DNA of 7,722 bases from QHWK01 sp035315685 (GCA_035315685.1 DATFXR010000341.1:1-7722); one strand, 5' to 3'. Shown: positions 1 to 6,887, counted from the stretch's first letter. Notes: generated by a model from the letters alone, not told the origin. A program made the numbers and translations.

Positions 1-774
1 GTCAGCGTCACCGGGAATGAGCCGAACTGCGTCGGCGTACCTGACAGCAGCCCGGCCGGCGACAGCGTGAGGCCGGTGGGCAGCACGCCAGCGGTGACGC
101 TGACCGTCGGTGCCGGGAAGCCGGTCATCACCACCTGGAACGTCGTGCCTGGCGTGTTCACCACGAATGTCGCCGTGTTGACGCTCGTGATCGCCGGGGG
201 CCCGTTGACCAGGACGGTGAAGCTCTGCGTCGCGTCCGGCAGCGTGCCGTTGGTCGCCGTCAGCGTCACCGGGAAGGATCCGCTCTGGGTCGGCGTCCCC
301 GACAACAGCCCGGCCGGCGACAGCGTGAGGCCGGTCGGCAGCGTGCCCGCGGTCACGCTGACCGTTGGCGCCGGGAAGCCGGTCATCGTGACCTGGAACG
401 TCGTGCCTGCAGTGTTCAGCGTGAATGTCGCCGTGTTCGCGCTCGTGATCGCCGGGGCCTCGTTGACCACGATGGTGAGGTTCTGCGTCGGATTCGGCAG
501 CGTGCCGTTGCTGGCCGTCAGCGTCACCGGGAAGGATCCGCTCTGCGTCGGCGTCCCCGACAACAGCCCGGACGGCGACAGCGTGAGGCCGGTCGGCAGC
601 GTGCCGCTGGTAACCGTGATCGTCGGGGCCGGGAAGCTGCTCGTCGTGACCTGGAACGGTGGCCCCGCGACGTTGAGCGTGAACGTCGCGGTGTTCGGGC
701 TCGTGAAGCCGCCGACCTCGTTCACGTTGAGCGTGAAGCTCTGTGTGCCGGGCGCGCCGACGCCGTTCGTGGCG
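1..774 (-). repeat. 258-bp tandem repeat within the Ig-like array
   Basis: The DNA word gtcagcgtcaccggg recurs at 1, 259 and 517, so the period is exactly 258 bp, or 86 codons, equal to one Ig-like domain. Units 1-258 and 259-516 align without gaps and share long identical blocks, including the stretch from about 308 to 340. Unit 517-774 matches well in its first half and diverges in its second. Beyond 774 the Ig units can be aligned mainly as protein. This pattern suggests recent duplication or gene conversion at the C-terminal side of the array. The repeat probably continues past the left edge. Confidence 0.9.
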
Positions 775-3425
775 GTGAGCGTCAGCGTGTGCGGGCCGCC
801 CGTCCCGGTTTGCGGCGTGCCGCCGAGCGTGGCCGTGCCGTCACCGTGGTCGGTGAAGAAGAGGCCGGCTGGCAGTGCGCTCGACGAGAGCGCAGGCATC
901 GGGCTGCCAGAACTGGTGACCGTGAACGAGCCGGCGATGCCGACGGTGAAGCTCACGCTGTTGGCACTGGTGATCGAAGCGATCTGCTGCACGATCAGCG
1001 TGAAGCTCTGCGACACGGGCGCGCCGCCGTTGGTGGCCGTGAACGTGAGCGGATAGGTGCCGGCAGAGCCAGCCGCCGGCGTGCCCGCCAGCTTCGCCGT
1101 GCCGTTGGCGTTGTCCGTGAACGTCACGCCTGTCGGCAGCGTGCCGCTGCTCAGCGTGATCGACGTCACGGCCGGCGAAGCCGCCGTCGTGATGTTGAAC
1201 GTCCCGGCGACGCCGACAGTGAAAGCGGTCGACGGCGCGCTGGTGAACACCGGCGTCGTCGTCGCGTTGTTGACGGTCAGCGTGAAGCTCTGTGTCGCCG
1301 TTCCGTTGCTGTTGCTTGCGGACACTGTCAGCGGATAGACGCCGGCACTGCCCGCGGTGGGCGTGCCGGTGATCGTCGCCGTGCCGTTGCCGTTGTTCGT
1401 GAACGTCACGCCCCCGGGCAACGCGCCGGTCTCGGTGATCGTGGCCGTTGGCGACCCGTTCGTCGTGATCGTGAACGTCCCAAGTGCCCCGACGACGAAC
1501 GTCGTCGCGTTCGCGCTCGTGATCGTTGGCGCGCCACCACTCGGCGCGGTCACGGTCAGCGTGAAGTTCTGCGTGGACGTGGCAACACCGTTCGAGGCCG
1601 TGAAGACGAGCGGGTACGGCCCGGCCGAGCCTGCCGCCGGCGTTCCGGACAGCGTCGCGGTGCCGTCGCCGTTGCTCACGAATGTCACGCCCGACGGCAG
1701 CGGTATGGTCGATGTGATCGCGACGACGGTCGGTGACGCCGAGGTCGTCACGGTGAAGCTGCCGAAGGCGCCGACCGCGAACGTCGTCGCAGTCGCGCTC
1801 GTGAAGATCGGCGTCGGCGCGTTGTTGACGGTGAGCACGAAGCTCTGCGTCGCCGCTCCGGCGCTGTTGCTCGCGGTGATCGTCAGCGGATAGGTCCCGG
1901 CGGTGCCAACGGCCGCCGTGCCGACGAGCGTGGCGACGCCGTTGCCGGTGTCGGTGAACGTCACGCCGGACGGCAGCGCGCCGCTGACCGTCAGCGATGC
2001 TGCCGGCGAACCCGTCGTCTGGATGAGGAACAGTGCGTTGGTGCCGATCTCGAATGTCGTGCTGCCCGCAGTCGTAAACGTCGGCGCGACCGGTGGCGTC
2101 CCGCCACCGGGAGGCGGCGGGTTGCTGGCGGACGGTTGAACGTCGAGGGTCAGTGTCTGAGTCGCGGTGCCGAGCATGTTCGTCGCGGTCAGCGTGACCG
2201 TCGTCGAGCCGGGGGTGGTCGGCGTTCCGGAAATCGACGCGCTGCCGGTGCCGCCGCTGAACGAGAGGCCCGCGGGCAGCGCGCCGCTCAGCGCAATCGT
2301 CGCGGTCGGGCTGCCGCTGGTCGTGATCGAGAACACGTTGCTGGAGCCGACGGTCCACGACGCGGTCGATCCGCTCGTGAACGTTGGCGGGCCAGGAACG
2401 ACGAATTGTGAATTGGAGGCGACGTAGGCGCCGCCGCCAAGCCCCGCGTCGAACGCGAGGAAGGAGGTCATCTGGTGCGCATCGGCGCCGCTGAAGATCT
2501 TGACGAGCGGCGGTCCATTCCCCGGCCCGGTGATGATGTCGGCACGTCCGTCGCCGTCGACGTCCGCGGCCGCCAACGTGACGCCAGCGATACCGGGATA
2601 GGGAACGAAGCTCGTGAGCACTTCGAGATTGGCGCCGTTGAACGCCAGGACGAGTCCGCCCGCGGACATCGGCGCAACGACGATGTCGGCGCGGCCATCG
2701 CCGTTCAGATCACCGACCGCGATGCTCACGCCGCCGACGAAGAACGGCCCGAACGGGAATCCGCCCGCGATCACGTGCCCGTCCGCGCCGCTCAACACCG
2801 TGACGAAACCGCCGTTGACGGTTCCAGCCAGCACGTCGGCGTGACCGTCGCCATCGAGGTCGCCGGCTGCAACGGTGACGCCGCCCTGATAGGCCGCGGT
2901 GAACGGGAAGGCGCGGCCAAGCTCGTGCAGGTCGACGCCGCTGAAGGCCGCGACCTGCCCGCCGCTGCCGGCGCCGACGATGACGTCGGCGCGGCCGTCG
3001 CCGTCGATATCTCCGCTCGCCACGTACACGCCGCCGTTGAACCCGCCGCCGAACGGCGCGAACGACATCAGCATCGAGAGGTCGAAGCCGCTGAAGACCC
3101 GCACCAGTCCGCCGCCGGGTCCTGATCCGACGATCAGATCCTGGATGCCGTCGCCGTTGACATCGCCGACCGCCACGCGCACGCCTCCGGTGAAGCCGGC
3201 ACCGAACGGCGCGCCGCTGAAGATGTCGGCGCCGTCGACGATGCTCGCCGCACGCGCAAGTCCCGCACCGGCGCCGCTGCCCGTGAGCACCAACGGTTGG
3301 CCGGCATGTCCGGCGCCGCCGGGAGTTTGTTCAGCGGACGCAATCGACGCCGCTGTTAACACACACACAATGAGCGCAGCCGGCAGTGAGCCGACACGCG
3401 TTGTCAGGTAGCCCGATGGCCGCAT
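1..3425 (-). CDS. Secreted FG-GAP / Ig-like repeat surface protein (partial, C-terminus beyond window)
   Basis: The frame is open from the ATG at 3425-3423 to the window edge, giving at least 1141 residues with no stop. Residues 1-31 form a signal peptide: basic start, hydrophobic stretch AALIVCVLTAASIA, then an ASA|EQ cleavage site. Residues 85-300 carry five FG-GAP-type repeats about 50 residues apart, each with a calcium-loop motif: DVNGDGIQD, DIDGDGRAD, DLDGDGHAD, DLNGDGRAD and DVDGDGRAD. From about residue 342 there are nine Ig-like units of 86-92 residues, matching the putative-Ig (He_PIG) pattern: ITSANTATF near the start, then LPTGLT, SGTP, YPLT.TASNG and TQSFTLTV. A proline/glycine-rich linker (SNPPPPGGGTPP) follows the first unit. 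FG-GAP repeats form calcium-stabilised beta-propellers, and Ig arrays act as stalks or adhesins. No enzymatic domain is visible. An extracellular structural or adhesive role is inferred; the missing C-terminus should hold the anchoring or sorting signal. Confidence 0.93.
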   Translation of the reverse strand, partial: MRPSGYLTTRVGSLPAALIVCVLTAASIASAEQTPGGAGHAGQPLVLTGSGAGAGLARAASIVDGADIFSGAPFGAGFTGGVRVAVGDVNGDGIQDLIVGSGPGGGLVRVFSGFDLSMLMSFAPFGGGFNGGVYVASGDIDGDGRADVIVGAGSGGQVAAFSGVDLHELGRAFPFTAAYQGGVTVAAGDLDGDGHADVLAGTVNGGFVTVLSGADGHVIAGGFPFGPFFVGGVSIAVGDLNGDGRADIVVAPMSAGGLVLAFNGANLEVLTSFVPYPGIAGVTLAAADVDGDGRADIITGPGNGPPLVKIFSGADAHQMTSFLAFDAGLGGGAYVASNSQFVVPGPPTFTSGSTASWTVGSSNVFSITTSGSPTATIALSGALPAGLSFSGGTGSASISGTPTTPGSTTVTLTATNMLGTATQTLTLDVQPSASNPPPPGGGTPPVAPTFTTAGSTTFEIGTNALFLIQTTGSPAASLTVSGALPSGVTFTDTGNGVATLVGTAAVGTAGTYPLTITASNSAGAATQSFVLTVNNAPTPIFTSATATTFAVGAFGSFTVTTSASPTVVAITSTIPLPSGVTFVSNGDGTATLSGTPAAGSAGPYPLVFTASNGVATSTQNFTLTVTAPSGGAPTITSANATTFVVGALGTFTITTNGSPTATITETGALPGGVTFTNNGNGTATITGTPTAGSAGVYPLTVSASNSNGTATQSFTLTVNNATTTPVFTSAPSTAFTVGVAGTFNITTAASPAVTSITLSSGTLPTGVTFTDNANGTAKLAGTPAAGSAGTYPLTFTATNGGAPVSQSFTLIVQQIASITSANSVSFTVGIAGSFTVTSSGSPMPALSSSALPAGLFFTDHGDGTATLGGTPQTGTGGPHTLTLTATNGVGAPGTQSFTLNVNEVGGFTSPNTATFTLNVAGPPFQVTTSSFPAPTITVTSGTLPTGLTLSPSGLLSGTPTQSGSFPVTLTASNGTLPNPTQNLTIVVNEAPAITSANTATFTLNTAGTTFQVTMTGFPAPTVSVTAGTLPTGLTLSPAGLLSGTPTQSGSFPVTLTATNGTLPDATQSFTVLVNGPPAITSVNTATFVVNTPGTTFQVVMTGFPAPTVSVTAGVLPTGLTLSPAGLLSGTPTQFGSFPVTL

Positions 3426-3433
3426 GAATGGAA

Positions 3434-3437
3434 CTCC
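3434..3437 (-). promoter_or_regulatory. Ribosome binding site for the FG-GAP/Ig gene
   Basis: On the minus strand GGAG lies 8 nt before the ATG at 3425. This supports that start, which also places a complete signal peptide at the N-terminus. Confidence 0.7.
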
Positions 3438-3557
3438 GGATTGGCGAATAAGACCGGTCGATCGCTATGAGAGAGCGACCATGATGCGTCAGGACGAGGA
3501 TCAACAGGTAAGCTTTTTGTCACTCGATCCGCACGCTGTGTGAAAGAGTGAGCAGGC

Positions 3558-3612
3558 GTGTCACCGGAGTGTCGTCGCGACGACAGAGGACTTCGCGCGA
3601 CACGGCGGACAC
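3558..3612. promoter_or_regulatory. Nested dyad with a 16-bp perfect palindrome (candidate operator)
   Basis: Positions 3570-3585 read TGTCGTCGCGACGACA, a perfect 16-bp palindrome. Around the same area GTGTC occurs at 3558 and 3569, and its complement GACAC at 3599 and 3608, forming a wider dyad centred near 3585. This symmetry suits a dimeric or tetrameric regulator acting on the divergent promoters. The regulator is unknown and the operator role is inference. A rare-sequence coincidence in GC-rich DNA remains possible. Confidence 0.4.
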
Positions 3613-3842
3613 TGCTCCGCTCGTAAAGCAAACGTGTATGTGATCGGTGACCGCCGTGTGCCATGTGGGGAGCGGTTGTGACGGCCCACACGCGGTTCAG
3701 GACGATCTAACGAAGAATTTCTGGAATGCGAACAGACCGCGCTGTCGTCACTTCACTGCAGCGACGTCGCCGTGATGGTACCAGGTCGACGACGCTGCCG
3801 AACTGTCGGCACGAACGGCGGACAAGTCGCCGTCACTCGCAC

Positions 3843-3894
3843 GTCGCCAGTCTCGAGTCGTGAGTCGCACGTCGTGAGTCGCAAGTCGTTGGTC
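3843..3894. repeat. Heptad array A (GTC every 7 nt, eight occurrences)
   Basis: GTC begins at 3843, 3850, 3857, 3864, 3871, 3878, 3885 and 3892, an exact 7-nt step. Typical units are gtcgtga and gtcgcac. There are no spacers, so this is a short tandem heptanucleotide repeat and not CRISPR. It resembles in form the short tandem heptanucleotide repeats known from cyanobacterial intergenic regions. Its function is unknown. Confidence 0.85.
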
Positions 3895-3924
3895 CTCGCT
3901 TGCGACCAAGAATGACTGCCGACA

Positions 3925-3983
3925 CCCGAGTCCCGAATCCCAGATCCCGAATCCCGACTCCCAAATCCCGAATCCCAAATCCC
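3925..3983 (-). repeat. Heptad array B (nine GGG tracts every 7 nt; G-quadruplex candidate)
   Basis: On the plus strand CCC starts at 3925, 3932, 3939, 3946, 3953, 3960, 3967, 3974 and 3981, with 4-nt linkers such as gaat and aaat. Read on the minus strand this is GGG-N4 repeated, with units like GGGATTC and GGGATTT. Nine G-tracts with short loops satisfy the usual motif for G-quadruplex formation. The G-rich strand is the non-template strand for leftward transcription of the FG-GAP/Ig gene, so folding could affect that transcript or replication. That effect is inference. Confidence 0.85.
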
Positions 3984-4007
3984 GATTCGCGACTGCCGAT
4001 CTTTTTC

Positions 4008-4036
4008 TTGACGCCGAGGGCATTCTTGCGAATCAT
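4008..4036 (+). promoter_or_regulatory. Candidate sigma-70-type promoter for the patatin gene
   Basis: TTGACG at 4008-4013 matches the -35 consensus at five of six bases. After a 17-nt spacer, AATCAT at 4031-4036 matches the -10 at four of six. Transcription would begin near 4043, leaving a leader of about 33 nt before the ATG at 4076. The -10 is weak, so this is a prediction only. Confidence 0.4.
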
Positions 4037-4075
4037 TGCCGCGCTTCAAGATTCAGCCCACGAAGAGACAGCGCT

Positions 4076-5236
4076 ATGAACAATCCGAGTGTGTGGGGAA
4101 ATCTGCGCAGCCGCTACGAGTCGCGCGGACCGAGAAAACTGCTGGCGCTCGACGGCGGCGGCATTCGCGGCGTCATGACGCTCGGCATCCTCAAGCGGAT
4201 CGAGGAGGCTGTCGGTCAGCCGCTGTGGCAGTACTTCGACTACATCGCCGGTACGAGCACCGGCGCGATCATGGCAGCGGCGCTCGCCCGCGGTCTGTCG
4301 GTGGACGATATCCTGACCTTCTATCAGTCCGCCGGTCCCGAGATGTTCGCTCGGACGCGCTTCCTGGCGCGGCTGAAGAGCCTGTACCAGAATGGCCCGC
4401 TCGAGAACAAGCTCAAGGAAGTGTTCGGCGCGACCACGGACCTCAAGCCTGGCGGCCTGAAGACGTTGCTCCTCGTCGTGACGCGCAACGTGACGACCGA
4501 TTCGCCGTGGCCGATCAGCAGTAACCCTGAAGCCAAGTACAACGCGGACTCGCTCGACGACTGCAACCTGCGCCTCCCGCTGTGGCAACTGGTGCGCGCG
4601 AGCACCGCCGCGCCGATCTACTTCCCGCCGGAAGTCGTCGAGCTCGTGCCCGGCAACGAGAAGAAGACGTTCGTGTTCGTCGACGGCGGCATGACGCCGT
4701 ACAACAACCCGGCGTTCCTGCTCTATCGCTTCGCGACGGCCCCCGCCTACAACCTGAATTGGGAAACCGGTGAAGACAAGATGCTGCTCGTTTCCGTCGG
4801 CACCGGCGCCGCGGCGACGCTCGGCGCGACGGCGGACGATCCCGAAAGCAACATGCTGTCTACTGGCGTCACCCTTCCCTCGGCGCTGATGTACGCCGCG
4901 TTAGTCGACCAGGACATCAACTGCCGCGCGATCGGCCGCTGCACCTACGGCGAACCGATCGACTCGGAGCTGGGCGACATGATTCCGCGCGACGCGACCG
5001 GGACCGTCATTCCGCTCACGCGCGACTGCGGCCGCTCGTTTCTGTACGCGCGCTACAACATCGATCTGAGCACGGCCAGTCTCACGGCGCTGGGATTCAC
5101 TGGCGCCGAAGCGGATCAGAAGCAGGCCCAGAAGATGGACCTGGCCACGCCCGCGCACATCGACCTGTTGTGGCGGATTGGCCAGGCAGCGGGCAAACAG
5201 GTCAAGCGCGAACACTTCGGCCGGTTCGTGTCCTGA
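4076..5236 (+). CDS. Patatin-like phospholipase
   Basis: The 386-residue protein has every block of the patatin family, lipid acyl hydrolases using a Ser-Asp dyad. The oxyanion-hole loop is DGGGIRG at residues 26-32. The nucleophile elbow GTSTG lies at 59-63, making Ser61 catalytic. RASTAAPIYFPP at 174-185 is the conserved middle block, and VDGGMTPYNNP at 202-212 supplies catalytic Asp203. No signal peptide or membrane helix is visible, so the enzyme is probably cytosolic or peripheral on the inner membrane, releasing fatty acids from phospholipids. The start has only a weak purine-rich site (aagaga, 7 nt upstream), but the N-terminus leads straight into the first catalytic motif. Patatin enzymes also serve as effectors in CBASS defence, but no nucleotide cyclase is visible beside this one. 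The family call is firm; substrate and biological role are unknown. Confidence 0.93.
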   Translation: MNNPSVWGNLRSRYESRGPRKLLALDGGGIRGVMTLGILKRIEEAVGQPLWQYFDYIAGTSTGAIMAAALARGLSVDDILTFYQSAGPEMFARTRFLARLKSLYQNGPLENKLKEVFGATTDLKPGGLKTLLLVVTRNVTTDSPWPISSNPEAKYNADSLDDCNLRLPLWQLVRASTAAPIYFPPEVVELVPGNEKKTFVFVDGGMTPYNNPAFLLYRFATAPAYNLNWETGEDKMLLVSVGTGAAATLGATADDPESNMLSTGVTLPSALMYAALVDQDINCRAIGRCTYGEPIDSELGDMIPRDATGTVIPLTRDCGRSFLYARYNIDLSTASLTALGFTGAEADQKQAQKMDLATPAHIDLLWRIGQAAGKQVKREHFGRFVS

Positions 5237-5260
5237 CACACGACGTTCCGCCAGCATCCG

Positions 5261-5286
5261 GACGACCGGCCGTAGGGCCGCCCGTC
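5261..5286 (+). terminator. Stem-loop after the patatin gene
   Basis: Left arm 5261-5271 pairs with right arm 5276-5286 around the 4-nt loop GTAG. There are nine pairs, mostly G-C, interrupted by two adjacent mismatches. It begins 24 nt after the patatin stop codon. No T-run follows, so it is not a classic intrinsic terminator. It may protect the 3' end or separate the patatin transcript from the next genes. Confidence 0.35.
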
Positions 5287-5311
5287 GTGGTTGCCGTAAG
5301 ATGGCGTTCGG

Positions 5312-5812
5312 ATGCGCGACGATGTCGTCCGGGCGATCGGGCTGGCGGTTGCGGGAAGCTGCTTCGGCGCGATCGTCTGGGTCTACTCGCGGCAGCCGCA
5401 GACGCTTGCTGAAGCGAGCGGCGCGCTCTCTGCCACGATCGGCGTCTATCGCATCGATGAACAGGCCTTCGCGGACGGCCTTCGCTTCTTCCGCGCCGAT
5501 CAGTTTGCGGCGGCCCGGCTCGCGTTCGACCGCGCCGACCAGGCGCATCAGGATCCGCGCACGCAGTTCTACATCGCCTACAGCTACTACCGCGAAGGCT
5601 GGGGCCGCGTCTACGTCGACAAGGAGTTGTACGCGCGTGGACTCGCGGCCGTCGATCGCGCGATTGCAGCCGCGCCGCGCGGCCGCATCGTCGTAGACGA
5701 CGCGGACCTGCAGATGCACAGCGGTGACGAGTTGAAAGCGGAGCTCGAAACCGGCGTGCAGGCGAGCACCGAGGTCAACCCGTTGACCGTCGTTCGACGT
5801 CACCGGAAGTAG
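5312..5812 (+). CDS. Membrane-anchored TPR-like protein
   Basis: The 166-residue protein begins with a short charged segment and one hydrophobic helix (residues 8-25, IGLAVAGSCFGAIVWVY) with no clear cleavage site, suggesting a signal anchor with the rest in the periplasm. Residues 53-80 (AFADGLRFFRADQFAAARLAFDRA) have the A..G..F..A spacing of a tetratricopeptide repeat. Residues 84-122, with QFYIAYSYYREG and ending in AVDRAIAAAP, resemble a second. TPRs mediate protein-protein contacts. The ATG at 5312 is the only start after the in-frame stop at 5297, and no good Shine-Dalgarno is visible. The stop lies 13 nt before the next membrane-protein gene, indicating an operon. No specific family is recognised, and a role as scaffold for its membrane partner is inference. 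Confidence 0.8.
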   Translation: MRDDVVRAIGLAVAGSCFGAIVWVYSRQPQTLAEASGALSATIGVYRIDEQAFADGLRFFRADQFAAARLAFDRADQAHQDPRTQFYIAYSYYREGWGRVYVDKELYARGLAAVDRAIAAAPRGRIVVDDADLQMHSGDELKAELETGVQASTEVNPLTVVRRHRK

Positions 5813-5825
5813 GCCGGGCGATGAC

Positions 5826-6485
5826 ATGAGCCGCGCGGTCGAGGTGTTCTGGCTCCCGCTCGTCTTTCTCGCGGTGACGCTGCTCGGTGGCGTGCGGATC
5901 GCCGATCGCCTCGTGTTCCTCCGGCCGCCGCTGTCGGCGCTCGTGCTCGCCGTGCTGCTGCTGGCAGCGCTGGTGCGGTGCGGCGCCTTCGCGCCGCAGC
6001 GGCTGATGAACCCGGCACGGTCCGCGCTCCAGAACCTGAGCGGCGTCACCGTACTGGCGACGATGTTCGCGGCGACGGTGCAGGCGTTCAACAGCGTCAT
6101 CCCGGAATCGGGACTTCCGCGGCTCATCATCGTCGTGTTCCTGTTCGTCCTGCTCCTGAACACGCTGGCGGCGTCGACCGACCGGACGCACGTGCTGCGC
6201 AGCACCGCGGTGATCCTCGGCTCGATGTTCGTGCTCAAGTACATCGTGCTTGCTGCGCTCTCGGATCCGGCCGGCGGGTGGCTGAAGCGGGTGCTGCTCG
6301 GCGCGCTCGAGGGGGTGACGCTCGGTACGGTGGCGCAGGAACCGTTCGGGCTCGGCACCGGCTACGTCGCGTTCGTGACGCTCGCATTGTTTCTCGGCGG
6401 CCTCGCCATCCTGCCGCGGCGCGACTCCGGCTCGAGGCGGGCGCTCGTCGACGCCGGGCCCGGAGCGCTGCGCGAGGCGCAGTGA
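5826..6485 (+). CDS. Six-helix integral membrane protein, unknown function
   Basis: The 219-residue protein has six likely membrane helices, at about 8-23, 36-51, 70-91, 98-116, 123-146 and 178-196. The loop between helices 2 and 3 is basic and contains PQRLMNPARSALQNL. The 147-177 segment (DPAGGWLKRVLLGALEGVTLGTVAQEPFG) may be amphipathic and lie along the membrane. The tail is charged and soluble. I see no transporter signature, heme-ligand pattern or catalytic motif and do not recognise the family. It follows the TPR-like gene by 13 nt on the same strand, so the two are probably co-transcribed and may form a complex. The start at 5826 sits just after a non-productive ATG at 5821 that reads into an immediate stop. 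Confidence 0.8.
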   Translation: MSRAVEVFWLPLVFLAVTLLGGVRIADRLVFLRPPLSALVLAVLLLAALVRCGAFAPQRLMNPARSALQNLSGVTVLATMFAATVQAFNSVIPESGLPRLIIVVFLFVLLLNTLAASTDRTHVLRSTAVILGSMFVLKYIVLAALSDPAGGWLKRVLLGALEGVTLGTVAQEPFGLGTGYVAFVTLALFLGGLAILPRRDSGSRRALVDAGPGALREAQ

Positions 6486-6560
6486 CCCCGGACGGGCCTC
6501 ATCGGCGTTGCGCGGCGATCGCGGGTTGCTGACTTTGTTATGTAAAGTTATTTGCGAATC

Positions 6561-6569
6561 TGCTACAAT
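6561..6569 (+). promoter_or_regulatory. Extended -10 promoter in an AT-rich island
   Basis: TGCTACAAT combines the extended -10 TGn with TACAAT, five of six bases matching the -10 consensus. A -35 is weak: TGTAAA at 6541-6546 would give a 17-nt spacer but matches poorly, which is tolerated with an extended -10. The preceding stretch 6531-6556 is strikingly AT-rich for this window and holds a direct repeat of GTTAT ten bases apart (6537 and 6547), a possible regulator site. Transcription would start near 6576, just before the ribosome binding site of the gene at 6597. Confidence 0.6.
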
Positions 6570-6582
6570 CGCGCGGGTACGC

Positions 6583-6588
6583 GGAGGG
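6583..6588 (+). promoter_or_regulatory. Strong ribosome binding site fixing the start at 6597
   Basis: GGAGGG lies 8 nt before the ATG at 6597, an ideal Shine-Dalgarno. It favours this ATG over an in-frame upstream ATG at 6552, which would fall before the predicted transcription start. Confidence 0.8.
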
Positions 6589-6596
6589 ACTGGCAC

Positions 6597-6887
6597 ATGA
6601 CCGATTCACCGACCAGGCAGCCGAGCGCGTTCGTGCCGGTGGCGATGTCTCTCGCCGCGCTCGGCGCGGTCCTCATTCACATCGCCCGGTTCGGCACCGC
6701 GCCGCAGCCGGACGAAGGGGCAGCCGCGCACATCTGGCAGATCCTGATGGCCGGCCAGATTCCGGTGATCGCCTACTACGCGATTACCTGGCTGCCGCGA
6801 GCCCCGCGGGCAGCGCTCCAGGTCCTCGCCGTGCAGATCGCCGCGGCGTGCGGCGCCGTGTTTCCGGTCTACTGGCTCGGATGGTGA
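6597..6887 (+). CDS. Small three-helix membrane protein, unknown function
   Basis: The 96-residue protein starts MTDSPTRQPSAF. Three hydrophobic segments are clear: about 11-29 (AFVPVAMSLAALGAVLIHIA), 44-65 (HIWQILMAGQIPVIAYYAITWL) and 71-95 (AALQVLAVQIAAACGAVFPVYWLGW). Between helices 1 and 2 is a polar loop with PQPDEGAAA. The second helix contains histidine, tryptophan, glutamine and tyrosines, and the protein ends right after helix 3 in YWLGW. This is typical of small bacterial membrane subunits, but I cannot assign a family. It appears to be transcribed alone, from its own extended -10 promoter and with a strong ribosome binding site. The next gene is 185 nt away, behind a large inverted repeat. 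Confidence 0.82.
   Translation: MTDSPTRQPSAFVPVAMSLAALGAVLIHIARFGTAPQPDEGAAAHIWQILMAGQIPVIAYYAITWLPRAPRAALQVLAVQIAAACGAVFPVYWLGW

Larger units (their letters stand above)
3426..4075. other. Divergent intergenic region, 650 bp
   Basis: This stretch lies between the leftward FG-GAP/Ig gene and the rightward patatin gene, so it should hold both promoters. It contains a palindromic dyad at 3558-3612, two heptad arrays at 3843-3983 and a candidate rightward promoter at 4008-4036. I found no convincing sigma-70 promoter for the leftward gene. Short open frames here are either low-complexity translations of the heptad arrays or show no recognisable protein pattern, and none has a good ribosome binding site. 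Confidence 0.75.

Noticed and set aside
789..2411. Arginine-rich open frames at 789-1736 (plus), 841-2358 (minus) and 2136-2411 (plus)
   Set aside because: Their biased Arg/Asp/Ala composition is typical of out-of-frame reading in GC-rich repeats, and they overlap the well-supported FG-GAP/Ig gene.
67..3411. Long plus-strand open frames, including one of 329 residues at 67-1056
   Set aside because: They lie antisense to the FG-GAP/Ig gene, whose frame is continuous over 3.4 kb with clear domains. Their translations are repetitive valine-rich mirrors of the Ig repeats.
3843..3983. Possible CRISPR array
   Set aside because: The repeat unit is 7 nt with no unique spacers between units, so it is a simple tandem repeat.
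3753..4049. Short minus-strand open frames rich in SGFGIWDSG-type peptides
   Set aside because: They are translations of heptad array B in several frames and have no good ribosome binding site.
4901..6358. Minus-strand open frame of 485 residues
   Set aside because: It runs antisense across three plus-strand genes with recognisable motifs or membrane helices, and its own translation has low complexity with no domain.
4076..6485. CBASS or other defence operon built around the patatin gene
   Set aside because: No CD-NTase, sensor or accessory gene is visible, and the genes downstream show only TPR-like and membrane features behind a hairpin and a 75-nt gap.
6552..6596. Longer N-terminus for the small membrane protein starting at 6552
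   Set aside because: The strong GGAGGG at 6583-6588 fits the ATG at 6597, and the predicted transcript starts after 6552.
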